This document shows, piece by piece, positions 7,194 to 14,666 of a stretch of DNA of 33,263 nt; the first letter of the stretch is position 1, and each line of letters starts with the position of its first letter. The notes under the pieces are model-generated. The model did no database searches. It saw only the letters and a list, made by a program, of their open reading frames with translations, and was not told the DNA's origin. Source of the stretch: Bacteroidales bacterium (lineage in GTDB: Bacteria; Bacteroidota; Bacteroidia; Bacteroidales; UBA932); contig JAFZXU010000052.1 of NCBI GenBank assembly GCA_017616655.1, forward strand, positions 1-33,263, read 5' to 3'. A program made the translations under genes and the position numbers.

Positions 7194-8501
7194 TTAGTAT
7201 TTCTTTCTGGTATCAACGACCCGAACGGCCTTGCCCTCGCTCTTGGGCAGGGTATTCTTGGGCACGAAGCGGACCTTGGGAGTGATGAGGATTTCGTCGC
7301 GGAGCTGGCGGGTAATCTCGCGGTTGAGGGTCTGGAGCTTGCCGTAGTCGTCGATGAAGAGGTCTTTCATCTCGACATCGACCGTCATGTCGTCGTTGCC
7401 GTCGACGGTCTCGAGCGTGATAAGGTAGTCGGAAGCGAGCTCCTCGAACTGCATCAGGATGGTCTCGATCTGGATCGGGAAGATATTGACGCCCTTGAGG
7501 ATTATCATATCGTCGCTGCGGCCCTTCATGCGGTCGAGACGGATGTGATGGCGTCCGCAGGGGCACTCGCCCGGGAGGATGCGGGTAAGGTCGCGCGTAC
7601 GGTAACGGAGCAGGGGCATCGCCTCGCGCCTGAGCGTCGTGAGCACGAGTTCGCCGACCTCTCCGTCCGGAACGGGCTCCAGGGTGTCAGGATCGACTAT
7701 CTCGACTATGTAGTAGTCCTCCCAGATGTGCATGCCGTTCTGCTCGGGGCACTCGAAAGCAACGCCGGGGCCGCACATCTCCGACATTCCGAAGGAGTTG
7801 TATGCCTTGACGCCGAGCATGTTCTCGATGCGCTTGCGGGTATCCTCGGAGTGCGGCTCAGCACCGATTACGAGGGTGCGGAGCTTGGTATCCCTGCGGG
7901 GATCGATCCCCTTTTCGCACATTACTTCATACAGACGGGATGCATACGAGGGTATGGCGTGCACTACCGTCGTTCCGAAATCGGTAAAGAACTTGATCTG
8001 GCGCAGGGTGTTGCCCGCGGCGGCGGGAACGGTCAGCATGCCGACCTTTTCAGCTCCGTACTGGAAGCCGAGGCCGCCGGTGAACATGCCGTAGCCGGAT
8101 GAGTTCTGGAACACATCCTCGGGACGGCAGCCCACCATCCAGAGGCAGCGGGCCACGGCATTGGCCCACGCGTCCAGGTCTTTCTGAGTATGCAGGATGA
8201 CTGTGGGATTGCCGGTGGTGCCGCTGGAAGAGTGCAGGCGCACGCATTTGTCAAGCGGAACCGAAGCCAGGCCGAAAGGATATGTGTCGCGAAGGTCCTG
8301 TTTGGTGGTGAATGGTATCTTCTTGAGGTCGTCAAGTGTTCGGATATCCGACGGCGACAGCCCGGCTTTGCGGAAACGCTCCTTGTAGAAAGGGGAATCC
8401 ATGCAATGCTTGACCGTGGCCTGCAGCCGCTCAAGCTGCAAAGCCTCTATCTCTGAACGGGAGTACGACTCCTCCGGATTGAAGAATTTCTGGTAAGACA
8501 T
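7194..8501 (-). CDS. paaK: Phenylacetate-CoA ligase
   Basis: A 435-residue AMP-forming ligase of the PaaK type, a normal length for the family. The ATP/AMP-binding signature SSSGTTGNPT lies at residues 91-100. Other family features follow: YGMFTGGLG, the adenylate motif region YNSFGMSEMCGPGVAFEC, YRTRDLTRI, and the C-terminal lid segment with GRSDDMIILKGVNIFP. It joins phenylacetate, or a related aryl acid such as one from aromatic amino-acid breakdown, to CoA in the cytoplasm. In anaerobes PaaK and an ACT protein often accompany indolepyruvate ferredoxin oxidoreductase; no such gene lies in this window. A TATATTTG box upstream marks the promoter. Confidence 0.93.
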   Translation of the reverse strand: MSYQKFFNPEESYSRSEIEALQLERLQATVKHCMDSPFYKERFRKAGLSPSDIRTLDDLKKIPFTTKQDLRDTYPFGLASVPLDKCVRLHSSSGTTGNPTVILHTQKDLDAWANAVARCLWMVGCRPEDVFQNSSGYGMFTGGLGFQYGAEKVGMLTVPAAAGNTLRQIKFFTDFGTTVVHAIPSYASRLYEVMCEKGIDPRRDTKLRTLVIGAEPHSEDTRKRIENMLGVKAYNSFGMSEMCGPGVAFECPEQNGMHIWEDYYIVEIVDPDTLEPVPDGEVGELVLTTLRREAMPLLRYRTRDLTRILPGECPCGRHHIRLDRMKGRSDDMIILKGVNIFPIQIETILMQFEELASDYLITLETVDGNDDMTVDVEMKDLFIDDYGKLQTLNREITRQLRDEILITPKVRFVPKNTLPKSEGKAVRVVDTRKKY

Positions 8502-8547
8502 AACGGTGATAAACAGGTATTATCAAGACAATACGAAAAACAAAACA

Positions 8548-8555
8548 CAAATATA
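8548..8555 (-). promoter_or_regulatory. -7 promoter box of paaK
   Basis: The plus strand reads CAAATATA, so the minus strand reads TATATTTG, a perfect TAnnTTTG match, 46 bases before the paaK start. I see no convincing -33 element at the usual distance. Confidence 0.55.
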
Positions 8556-8591
8556 ATAAAACTACCCTATCGTCGATCATTCCGGAATCTG

Positions 8592-8623
8592 TTTGGATAA
8601 CTGCGCCCAAACCCTTATCTTTA
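8592..8623 (+). promoter_or_regulatory. Promoter of the DUF3784-acetyltransferase operon
   Basis: TTTG (8592-8595), a 20-base spacer, then TATCTTTA (8616-8623), one mismatch to TAnnTTTG. The ATG is at 8643. Confidence 0.65.
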
Positions 8624-8642
8624 TACTGAAATTGTATTAACC

Positions 8643-8942
8643 ATGAATTGGATTGTAATACTGATTGCGGCCCTTATGGCCATTATGGGCATTGTTATCC
8701 TCATCGGCAAGGGGGACAACCTGATAGCCGGATATAACACCGCATCCCAAAAAGAAAAGTCAAAGTACAATATCAAGCGTCTCAGACTCTTAATTGGCGG
8801 TTTTTTGATCCTTTTAGCTCCTGTGATACTCATTTCGCTGGGAAAAGAGACGATGGAGGCTACCGGTATATTCATGGCCGGCACCGTCATCTTGTGCTTC
8901 GTTCTGATCTTTCTGGCAAATACCTGGGCGAAAAGGAAGTAA
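8643..8942 (+). CDS. DUF3784-like membrane protein
   Basis: A 99-residue protein with three predicted hydrophobic segments (about residues 2-22, 48-66 and 73-93) and the cytosolic linker GKGDNLIAGYNTASQKEKSK. That linker after the first helix is the hallmark of the DUF3784 family of small inner-membrane proteins, whose function is unknown. Length and topology are typical. It is the first gene of a unit with two acetyltransferases, the next starting 5 bases after its stop. Its own promoter is visible just upstream. Confidence 0.8.
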   Translation: MNWIVILIAALMAIMGIVILIGKGDNLIAGYNTASQKEKSKYNIKRLRLLIGGFLILLAPVILISLGKETMEATGIFMAGTVILCFVLIFLANTWAKRK

Positions 8943-8947
8943 GGTTT

Positions 8948-9571
8948 ATGAAAAAAGAATACATCATCCGCAATGAGCGGGAATCGGAGTATCGTCAAGT
9001 AGAAGAGCTAGTCCGCGAGTCCTTCTGGAATGTCTACCGTCCCGGCTGTCTGGAACATTATGTCCTGCACTGTCTGAGGGATGACCCCGCTTTCATCCCG
9101 CAGCTGGACTTCGTGATGGAAGCCGACGGAAAACTTATCGGCCAATGCATCTATATGCACGCGGCCATAAAGGCCGATGACGGAAAGATGATTCCCATCG
9201 TCACGATGGGTCCGATAGGGATTCTCCCGGAATTCAAGCGCCGGGGATACGGCAAGGCGCTGCTCGATTACAGCCTCCAGAAAGCGGTTGAGATGGGCTT
9301 CGGCGCCGTCTGTTTCGAAGGAAACATCGACTTCTACGGCAAGAGCGGCTTTACCTATGCCTCCGATTTCGGAATCCGTTATCACGGACTCCCGGAGGGC
9401 GAGGATGCCTCTTTCTTTCTCTGCAAAGAGCTGATTCCCGGCTATCTGAAGGGCATTACCGGAGAATATGCTACTCCGTCGGGATACTTTGTAGATGAGC
9501 AGGCTTGCGAGGAATTCGACAAGTCATTCCCGCCGAAAAAGAAATTGAAACTGCCAGGCCAGCTCTGGTAA
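8948..9571 (+). CDS. GNAT-family N-acetyltransferase
   Basis: A 207-residue protein starting MKKEYIIRNERESEYRQVEE. The acetyl-CoA pyrophosphate-binding motif is clear at about residues 98-104 (RRGYGKA), preceded by the strand VTMGPIGILPEFK. The C-terminal part (FEGNIDFYGKSGFTYAS) matches the group of YhbS-like acetyltransferases. It should transfer an acetyl group from acetyl-CoA to an amine; the substrate is unknown. A start at 8894 is also open but overlaps the preceding gene by almost 50 bases, so 8948 is chosen. It lies between the DUF3784 gene and a second acetyltransferase gene. Confidence 0.88.
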   Translation: MKKEYIIRNERESEYRQVEELVRESFWNVYRPGCLEHYVLHCLRDDPAFIPQLDFVMEADGKLIGQCIYMHAAIKADDGKMIPIVTMGPIGILPEFKRRGYGKALLDYSLQKAVEMGFGAVCFEGNIDFYGKSGFTYASDFGIRYHGLPEGEDASFFLCKELIPGYLKGITGEYATPSGYFVDEQACEEFDKSFPPKKKLKLPGQLW

Positions 9572-9575
9572 CTGT

Positions 9576-10109
9576 ATGATTATGGAGACTGATCGCATCA
9601 TACTGCGTCCCTGGCGTGAAGAGGACGCCCCGACGCTGTTCAAATATGCTTCCGATCCGGAGGTGGGCACGCGTGCCGGGTGGCCGCCGCATAAAAGCGT
9701 AGAAGAGAGCCTGGAGGTTATCCGGACCGTCTTCAACGATGCCACGAACACCTGGGCCATCGAGCTCAAGGAGACGGGCGAAGCTATCGGAGCCATGGGC
9801 TACGGCCCCTCCTGCAACTGCAACCTGCCCGCCAGGGAAGGCGAACCCCTCACCGGCTACTGGGTGGCAAGGCACTACTGGAACCAGGGCATCTGCACTG
9901 AGGCCCTGAGGCTGATGATAGACCACATCCGCCGGGCCACGGATATACCGTCGCTCATCAGCGGCCATTTCATCGACAACCCGGCATCGGGCCGCGTAAT
10001 GGAAAAGTGCGGCTTTGTTCCTACAGGAGAGACTGTCGTGGACCCGGAGCAGGGCAAAGAGACGCCGATCAGAGTATTAAGATTGATATTACGGCCTGTT
10101 ATTACTTAG
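9576..10109 (+). CDS. GNAT acetyltransferase of the RimJ/RimL type
   Basis: A 177-residue protein starting MIMETDRIILRPWREEDAP, the usual opening of RimJ/RimL-like acetyltransferases (ETxRLxLRPW). The later signature GYWVARHYWNQGICTEALRL covers the acetyl-CoA site, and FIDNPASGRVMEKCGFVPTG is the typical NxxSxxVxEKxGF segment. Members acetylate protein N-termini or small amines, including some antibiotics; the substrate cannot be told here. The start may be 9576 or 9582. It is 4 bases after the previous gene and is followed by a terminator, so it is the last gene of the unit. Confidence 0.88.
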   Translation: MIMETDRIILRPWREEDAPTLFKYASDPEVGTRAGWPPHKSVEESLEVIRTVFNDATNTWAIELKETGEAIGAMGYGPSCNCNLPAREGEPLTGYWVARHYWNQGICTEALRLMIDHIRRATDIPSLISGHFIDNPASGRVMEKCGFVPTGETVVDPEQGKETPIRVLRLILRPVIT

Positions 10110-10110
10110 C

Positions 10111-10138
10111 CACCACCGGGAAGCCGGGGTTGTTTTTT
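10111..10138 (+). terminator. Rho-independent terminator after the acetyltransferase operon
   Basis: CACCACCGG pairs with CCGGGGT around a GAAG loop, with one bulged A, and is followed by a run of six T. Confidence 0.7.
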
Positions 10139-10172
10139 GTCCTTGCAGATAGCCAATTTATCAGACAAATGC

Positions 10173-10190
10173 TATCTTTGCGGCCGCAAA
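10173..10190 (+). promoter_or_regulatory. -7 box with an overlapping 14-base palindrome
   Basis: TATCTTTG (10173-10180) matches TAnnTTTG exactly. Its last four bases begin the perfect palindrome TTTGCGGCCGCAAA (10177-10190), which ends 10 bases before the ATG at 10201. The palindrome could bind a regulator or be coincidence. Confidence 0.55.
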
Positions 10191-10200
10191 CTGACGGAAA

Positions 10201-11349
10201 ATGAAAAAAATCGTTTTATACTGCCTGTCGCTCTGCCTTCTGGCATCTGCGACTGCAACTGCACAGAGTATCAGCTTCAGGGGCGGCGCAAGCCGTCTTC
10301 TCTACGACGGCCGCTACTTTCCCGACCTTTACGGGACGAACGTATCGCCCATCGTCCCCTCCTTCGACCTCAAGATAGGCTGGACGGGCGATAAGGATTC
10401 ACCCTACGACAGGGCCTGCAAGCAGCCCGAATACGGCATCGCGATGCATATCCTCGGCCTGGCAGACGCTCCGGCCGTCAACGGCCCCGGAATGGGCAAC
10501 GTCTACAGCCTCTACGGCTATTTCGACCGCCCTCTTCTGCGTGCCGGCGGTTTTTCCTTCGGCTATTCCGCCGGGCTCGGCTTCGGATTCTGCTTCAGCA
10601 AACTCTACGATCCGGTGACGAACCCCTGGAACATAATCCTCTCCACCCCGGTAAACGGCCATTTCAGCCTCGGACTGTTCAGCGAATATGACATCAGCAA
10701 CCGCTATGAGGCGGGCCTCGGATTCTATTTCAACCACAACTCAAACGGCGCCTTCACCTTCCCCAACAAGGGGCTGAACGCCTTCGAACTCGCCCTCACG
10801 CTGGGCATGAAGAACGGGCAGGCGGACCGTCCGGAGAAGGCCATCAGAAGGTATGACGACTTCAGGAGGCATTTCGAATTCAATGTCCAGGCCTCGACGG
10901 GCGTGATGAGCAACGAGGCACGGTTCGACCGCACCCTCGAGGAGACCGGCCGCGGTGAGAACGAGAGACATTTCAAATATTCGCTTGATGTCTCCGCCCT
11001 CTACAGGTACTGCCGGACCCATGCCACCGGCCTTGCCCTGGACCTCTTCTTCACCCCCTTCTGCGACCGGATTGCGGCCAACGACGGGCGCGGAGAGACC
11101 TACGAACCCGTTTCGGTGGGCGTTTCCATAATCCACGACATGCGCTACCGCAACTTCTCGACCACCCTGAACCTCGGCCGCTACCTCTACGACAACGACG
11201 GCCTTGCGCGCAACAAGATCCTCTACCAGATGGTCACGGTCAAGTACCATTTCCCGGCCCTGGCCGACACATACGTAGGTTTTATCCTGAAGGCGCACAA
11301 GTTCAAGGCCGCAGAAAGCTTCCAGTTCTGCATAGGCAAGAGTTTCTAA
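10201..11349 (+). CDS. PagL-like acyloxyacyl hydrolase, outer-membrane protein
   Basis: A 382-residue protein with a signal peptide (about residues 1-22, ending TATAQ). It is rich in alternating hydrophobic strands and ends in an aromatic residue (FQFCIGKSF), as outer-membrane beta-barrels do. The segment HNSNGAFTFPNKGLN puts His179, Ser181 and Asn182 in the HxSN pattern of PagL lipid A 3-O-deacylases, followed by PNxG. Glu196 might be the third catalytic residue, but it lies slightly farther from the serine than I recall for PagL. If the match holds, it removes an acyl chain from lipid A. It is about twice the size of classical PagL; the extra C-terminal half is of unclear role. It stands alone with its own promoter. 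Confidence 0.65.
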   Translation: MKKIVLYCLSLCLLASATATAQSISFRGGASRLLYDGRYFPDLYGTNVSPIVPSFDLKIGWTGDKDSPYDRACKQPEYGIAMHILGLADAPAVNGPGMGNVYSLYGYFDRPLLRAGGFSFGYSAGLGFGFCFSKLYDPVTNPWNIILSTPVNGHFSLGLFSEYDISNRYEAGLGFYFNHNSNGAFTFPNKGLNAFELALTLGMKNGQADRPEKAIRRYDDFRRHFEFNVQASTGVMSNEARFDRTLEETGRGENERHFKYSLDVSALYRYCRTHATGLALDLFFTPFCDRIAANDGRGETYEPVSVGVSIIHDMRYRNFSTTLNLGRYLYDNDGLARNKILYQMVTVKYHFPALADTYVGFILKAHKFKAAESFQFCIGKSF

Positions 11350-11363
11350 ACGTTTAAAAACGG

Positions 11364-11633
11364 CTATTCAGCCAGGACTCCCTGGCTTTTCCAGGTCTCG
11401 GCTATGGCAGCCGCATCCTCAAGGGCGCGGTTGCGGTCAATGCAGTATTGCCCGACAAGAAGGTCGGCCAAATCCCCGACCGTGAACTCCTTACCCAGAA
11501 TCTGCTGCCAGAGATAGGCCGCAGAGGCGTTCAGATTGAGAATCTTCTTGAATTTCATCTGCTCGGCCCCCTCGGCGACCACGATATACTCGCCGAGAAC
11601 GGTACGAAGTTTGAATCCCTCTTTAATAATCAT
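11364..11633 (-). CDS. PqqD-family small protein
   Basis: An 89-residue protein starting MIIKEGFKLRTVLGEYIVV. The body (NLNASAAYLWQQILGKEFT, then DLADLLVGQYCIDRNRALED) is the usual PqqD-like pattern. PqqD proteins are peptide-recognition (RRE) domains that hand precursor peptides to radical-SAM or other modifying enzymes, though many in Bacteroidetes stand alone or sit with sugar or exopolysaccharide genes. No precursor peptide or modifying enzyme is visible nearby. A start at 11660 is also open, but it lies on the -7 box (11658-11665), so 11633 is chosen. It converges with the PagL-like gene. Confidence 0.8.
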   Translation of the reverse strand: MIIKEGFKLRTVLGEYIVVAEGAEQMKFKKILNLNASAAYLWQQILGKEFTVGDLADLLVGQYCIDRNRALEDAAAIAETWKSQGVLAE

Positions 11634-11657
11634 TGTCCGACCTGTTAGAAGTGACTG

Positions 11658-11665
11658 CAAATGTA
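11658..11665 (-). promoter_or_regulatory. -7 promoter box of the PqqD-like gene
   Basis: The minus strand reads TACATTTG, a perfect TAnnTTTG match, 24 bases before the start at 11633. No clear -33 element is seen. Confidence 0.55.
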
Positions 11666-11683
11666 GTCATTTTTAAGACACTA

Positions 11684-11714
11684 TTGATTATAACGAGTTT
11701 TGATGCCATATTTG
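11684..11714 (+). promoter_or_regulatory. Promoter of the beta-helix/VTC/DUF4956 operon
   Basis: TTG (11684-11686), a 20-base spacer, then CATATTTG (11707-11714), one mismatch to TAnnTTTG. The ATG at 11719 is only 4 bases further on, which implies a leaderless transcript. Confidence 0.55.
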
Positions 11715-11718
11715 TAGT

Positions 11719-13446
11719 ATGAAACGTTGGGCCTTTCTATCCATCCTGATATCTCTGTCGCTTGCCGGCTGTTCCGGGGACGACATCACGATAATCGAGC
11801 GGACCGACCCGGATGTCAATCCGGATCCGGATCCGACTCCCGTCGTAATCGACGAGAGCGAGGACAATATCGACAACACGACCTTCGACCGCTCTGTATA
11901 TGTCACCTTCTCCACCTCCGGGGAAGCGACCGTGACAGGCCTGACGGACAGTCTTACAGCCAAAGTGTCCGGCAACGGGGTCACAATTACCAATATCGGT
12001 TCAGAAAAGGTGGAGTACCACCTCTCGGGCACGACAACCGACGGCTATTTCAAGATTTACAGCGCAAGGAAGCAGGCCATCGTCCTGGACACCGTCAGCA
12101 TCACCAACAAGAAAGGAGCGGCCATAAACAACCAGGGCAAAAAGCGCTGCTTCATAGTTGTCAACGGCGCCAACACACTTTCTGACGCGGCATCCTACTC
12201 CGCTACACCCGACGAAGAGGATGAAAAGGCCGCCTTGTTCTCTGAAGGACAGCTCATCTTCAGCGGCAAGGGTTCCCTCGAGGTCAACGCCAAAGGCAAG
12301 GCGGGGATCACCTCCGACGACTATGTCCGGGTGATGTCGAGTCCCTCGATAACGGTCACTTCGTCGGCCGGTCACGGCATCAGGGGCAAGAAGGCGGTCA
12401 TCATCTCCGACGGAACCGTGAACGTCACCGCCACCGCCAACATGAAGAAGGGATTCAGTTCCGACTCTCTGGTGCAGGTCACCGGCGGCAATACCACCAT
12501 CAAGGTCACCGGCAGCGCGGCCTACGACAGCGAGGAAAGGGATTATAACGGCACCGCCGGCATCAAGGCCGACCAGCAGTTCCTGATGTCGGGAGGCAAG
12601 GTTTCCATTACCAACAGCGGTACCGGAGGCAAGGGAATCCACGTAGGCAGCGGCGAGAAGATCGAGCTTCCCGTCAGTGAAATAACGGGAGGAGAGCTGA
12701 CGATCTCAGCCACAGGGGCCAACTACACCAAGGGCGACATCTCATCCAAGGGCATCAAGATAGGATGGGCCGTCAAGAAAAACAACCAGTATACATCCTT
12801 CTCGGGCGACCTCAAGATAAGCGGAGGCAAGGTCAATGTAACGAGCAGCAACAGTGAAGCAATCGAGGTGAAGCGGGAGATCGGGATAAGCGGAGGCGAA
12901 GTTTACGCCTTCAGCCCGGCCGAAGATGCCGTAAACTGCGGCAGCACATTCACTATTTCGGGAGGATATGTCTGCGGCATCTCCTACGGCAACGACGGCC
13001 TCGATGCGAACGGCAACTTCTACATCAAGGGCGGGGTGGTCTATGCGGTGGGCAAGAACGACCCCGAGATGGCAATCGACGCCAATACCGAAGGTGGTTT
13101 CAAACTCTACGTTGAGGGCGGAACCCTCTTCACGATAGGCGGCCTGGAGCGCGGCGCCAGCCTCAGCCAGAGCTGTTACTCAGCCTCTTCCTGGAGCAGG
13201 GACACCTGGTATTCGATGACTGTCGGAGATAAGACTTTCGCATTCAAGACCCCCACTTCCGGCGGCTCCAACCTGGTGGTCTCCGGCTCGGCGAAGCCCA
13301 CCCTCAAATCGGGAGCCAAGGTTGAAGGGGGCACATCCCGCTGCGGCGGAGTGATAAGCGAAGCGCCCACAGTCAGCGGAGGCAGTTCCGTCTCCCTCTC
13401 GACATATACCGGAAACAGCGGCGGCCCAGGCCCCGGATGGCATTGA
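11719..13446 (+). CDS. Cthe_2159-like carbohydrate-binding beta-helix lipoprotein
   Basis: A 575-residue lipoprotein with a short signal peptide and lipobox LAGC (Cys18), followed by a Pro/Asp-rich linker (about 28-42). The rest is a long right-handed beta-helix with recurring turns such as KKGAAINNQGK, SGKGSLEVNAKGKAGI, AGHGIRGKKAVIISDGTVNV and NDGLDANGNFYIKGG. This pattern matches the Cthe_2159 family, calcium-binding beta-helix proteins resembling polysaccharide lyases and reported to bind cellulose and acidic sugars. The end is Gly/Ser-rich (GNSGGPGPGWH). It is probably anchored on the outer membrane. It is the first of five close genes that include VTC and DUF4956 proteins, and it starts almost at the predicted transcript start. 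Confidence 0.82.
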   Translation: MKRWAFLSILISLSLAGCSGDDITIIERTDPDVNPDPDPTPVVIDESEDNIDNTTFDRSVYVTFSTSGEATVTGLTDSLTAKVSGNGVTITNIGSEKVEYHLSGTTTDGYFKIYSARKQAIVLDTVSITNKKGAAINNQGKKRCFIVVNGANTLSDAASYSATPDEEDEKAALFSEGQLIFSGKGSLEVNAKGKAGITSDDYVRVMSSPSITVTSSAGHGIRGKKAVIISDGTVNVTATANMKKGFSSDSLVQVTGGNTTIKVTGSAAYDSEERDYNGTAGIKADQQFLMSGGKVSITNSGTGGKGIHVGSGEKIELPVSEITGGELTISATGANYTKGDISSKGIKIGWAVKKNNQYTSFSGDLKISGGKVNVTSSNSEAIEVKREIGISGGEVYAFSPAEDAVNCGSTFTISGGYVCGISYGNDGLDANGNFYIKGGVVYAVGKNDPEMAIDANTEGGFKLYVEGGTLFTIGGLERGASLSQSCYSASSWSRDTWYSMTVGDKTFAFKTPTSGGSNLVVSGSAKPTLKSGAKVEGGTSRCGGVISEAPTVSGGSSVSLSTYTGNSGGPGPGWH

Positions 13447-13459
13447 TCATTATTCAGTT

Positions 13460-13876
13460 ATGACTAAGAAAATATACCTCACCATCTCTCTGATCCTGCT
13501 TGCGCTGCTCCTCCCCGCAGGAATTGCGGCACAGCAGAAGATCAACAAGAAGAACCTTGTCATCAAGGAGTGGAACACCAACGCCAAGGGGGTGGTCAAG
13601 TGCCTCGACCACCTTACCACCTATTCTCCCGACGGACGGAAACTGGAGGAGATCGAGTACGACTCCTACGGCAAGCAGAAGTGGCGCAAGAGATTTGAAT
13701 ACGGCGGGAACGGCAAGGTGACGCGGGAGCTGCTCTACGACGAGCACAACCGCCTGGTCAACTACAAGAAGTTCGATTACAACGAGTTCGGACGCAAGAA
13801 GATGCAGTACACCTACGACGCCAAAGGGCGGCTGCAGGGCACCAAGATATTCGAGTATATCACGGAGGATGTCTGA
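13460..13876 (+). CDS. Small secreted protein with YD-like repeats
   Basis: A 138-residue protein with a signal peptide (about residues 1-24, ending GIAAQ). The mature part has repeated short strands of YD/RHS-like style: TYSPDGRKLEEIEYDSYGK, RFEYGGNGKVTRELLYDEHN, FDYNEFGRKKMQYTYDAKGR. It has no lipobox and no membrane anchor apart from the leader, so it is probably periplasmic or secreted. I do not recognise a named family. It lies 13 bases after the beta-helix lipoprotein gene and overlaps the start of the VTC gene by 8 bases, so it is very likely part of the same system. Confidence 0.75.
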   Translation: MTKKIYLTISLILLALLLPAGIAAQQKINKKNLVIKEWNTNAKGVVKCLDHLTTYSPDGRKLEEIEYDSYGKQKWRKRFEYGGNGKVTRELLYDEHNRLVNYKKFDYNEFGRKKMQYTYDAKGRLQGTKIFEYITEDV

Positions 13877-14666
13877 CGCGGGCCACATATCCCTTGAAGT
13901 TCCGCTCGAACGGATGGAGCCCATCTCCCTTGACGAGATGGATTCCATCAAGCTGATGAACCGCATCGACACCAAGTACCTCACAGCCGAGGAGACACTC
14001 GTCAATGTGCTCTCCGACGCCGCCGGGGCAGGATACAGGGTGCTCGAGGCCGACGGCTCAAGGATAAGCCCCTACGACTCCCTCTACTTCGACACCCCTT
14101 CCCTGAAGATGTTTTTCGACCACCACAACAGGAAACTCACCCGACAGAAGGTCCGCACCCGGATCTACCTCAACTCGGGCCTTGCCTTCCTGGAAATCAA
14201 GCGGAAAAACAACAAGGGAAGGACAAAGAAGAAGCGCGTCGGCATTCCCGCGGAGGAGTTCGGCGGCTTCGCATCCGACGGAAATGCCTGCCGGTATCTC
14301 GAAGAACACTCCGCATTCACGTCCGGGGAACTCACCCCTGCCGCAGAAACGGCATTCAGGCGCATCACCCTTGTCAATCCCGAGAAAACCGAGCGCATCA
14401 CAATAGATACCTGCCTGACATTCAAAAACTTCCGTACCGGCCTCGGGACTTCGCTCCAGGATGCCGTCGTGATAGAGATCAAGCAGGACGGAAGGGCCCC
14501 AAGCCCGATGAAACGGATTCTTCTCGACCATAGGGTCAAACCGGTGAGGATCAGCAAATACTGCATCGCCACGACGGTCACCTCCCCAGGTCTGAAGACG
14601 GGAAGGTTCAAGGAGAAAGTCCGCACGATAGAGAAAACGATAAATAAAAAGATAACCGCACAATGA
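13869..14666 (+). CDS. VTC-domain polyphosphate polymerase-like protein
   Basis: A 265-residue cytoplasmic protein. It shows the tunnel-fold elements of the VTC domain: NRIDTKYL near the N-terminus (Arg32, Lys36), SLYFDTPSLKMFFDHHN, the basic strand KVRTRIYLN, LEIKRKNNKGRTKKKR, RITIDTCLTF, the acidic strand AVVIEIKQDG, and RISKYC near the end. In yeast Vtc4 this domain makes polyphosphate from ATP and its basic tunnel guides the chain towards a membrane domain. Many bacterial homologues sit beside DUF4956 membrane proteins, as here (4-base overlap). No SPX domain is present. Polyphosphate synthesis is a family-based expectation; the substrate in this clade is not established. Confidence 0.88.
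   Translation: MSDAGHISLEVPLERMEPISLDEMDSIKLMNRIDTKYLTAEETLVNVLSDAAGAGYRVLEADGSRISPYDSLYFDTPSLKMFFDHHNRKLTRQKVRTRIYLNSGLAFLEIKRKNNKGRTKKKRVGIPAEEFGGFASDGNACRYLEEHSAFTSGELTPAAETAFRRITLVNPEKTERITIDTCLTFKNFRTGLGTSLQDAVVIEIKQDGRAPSPMKRILLDHRVKPVRISKYCIATTVTSPGLKTGRFKEKVRTIEKTINKKITAQ

Noticed and set aside
11364-11633. PqqD-like protein considered as part of a modified-peptide (RiPP) cluster
   Set aside because: No precursor peptide, radical-SAM enzyme, peptidase or exporter is near it in the window.
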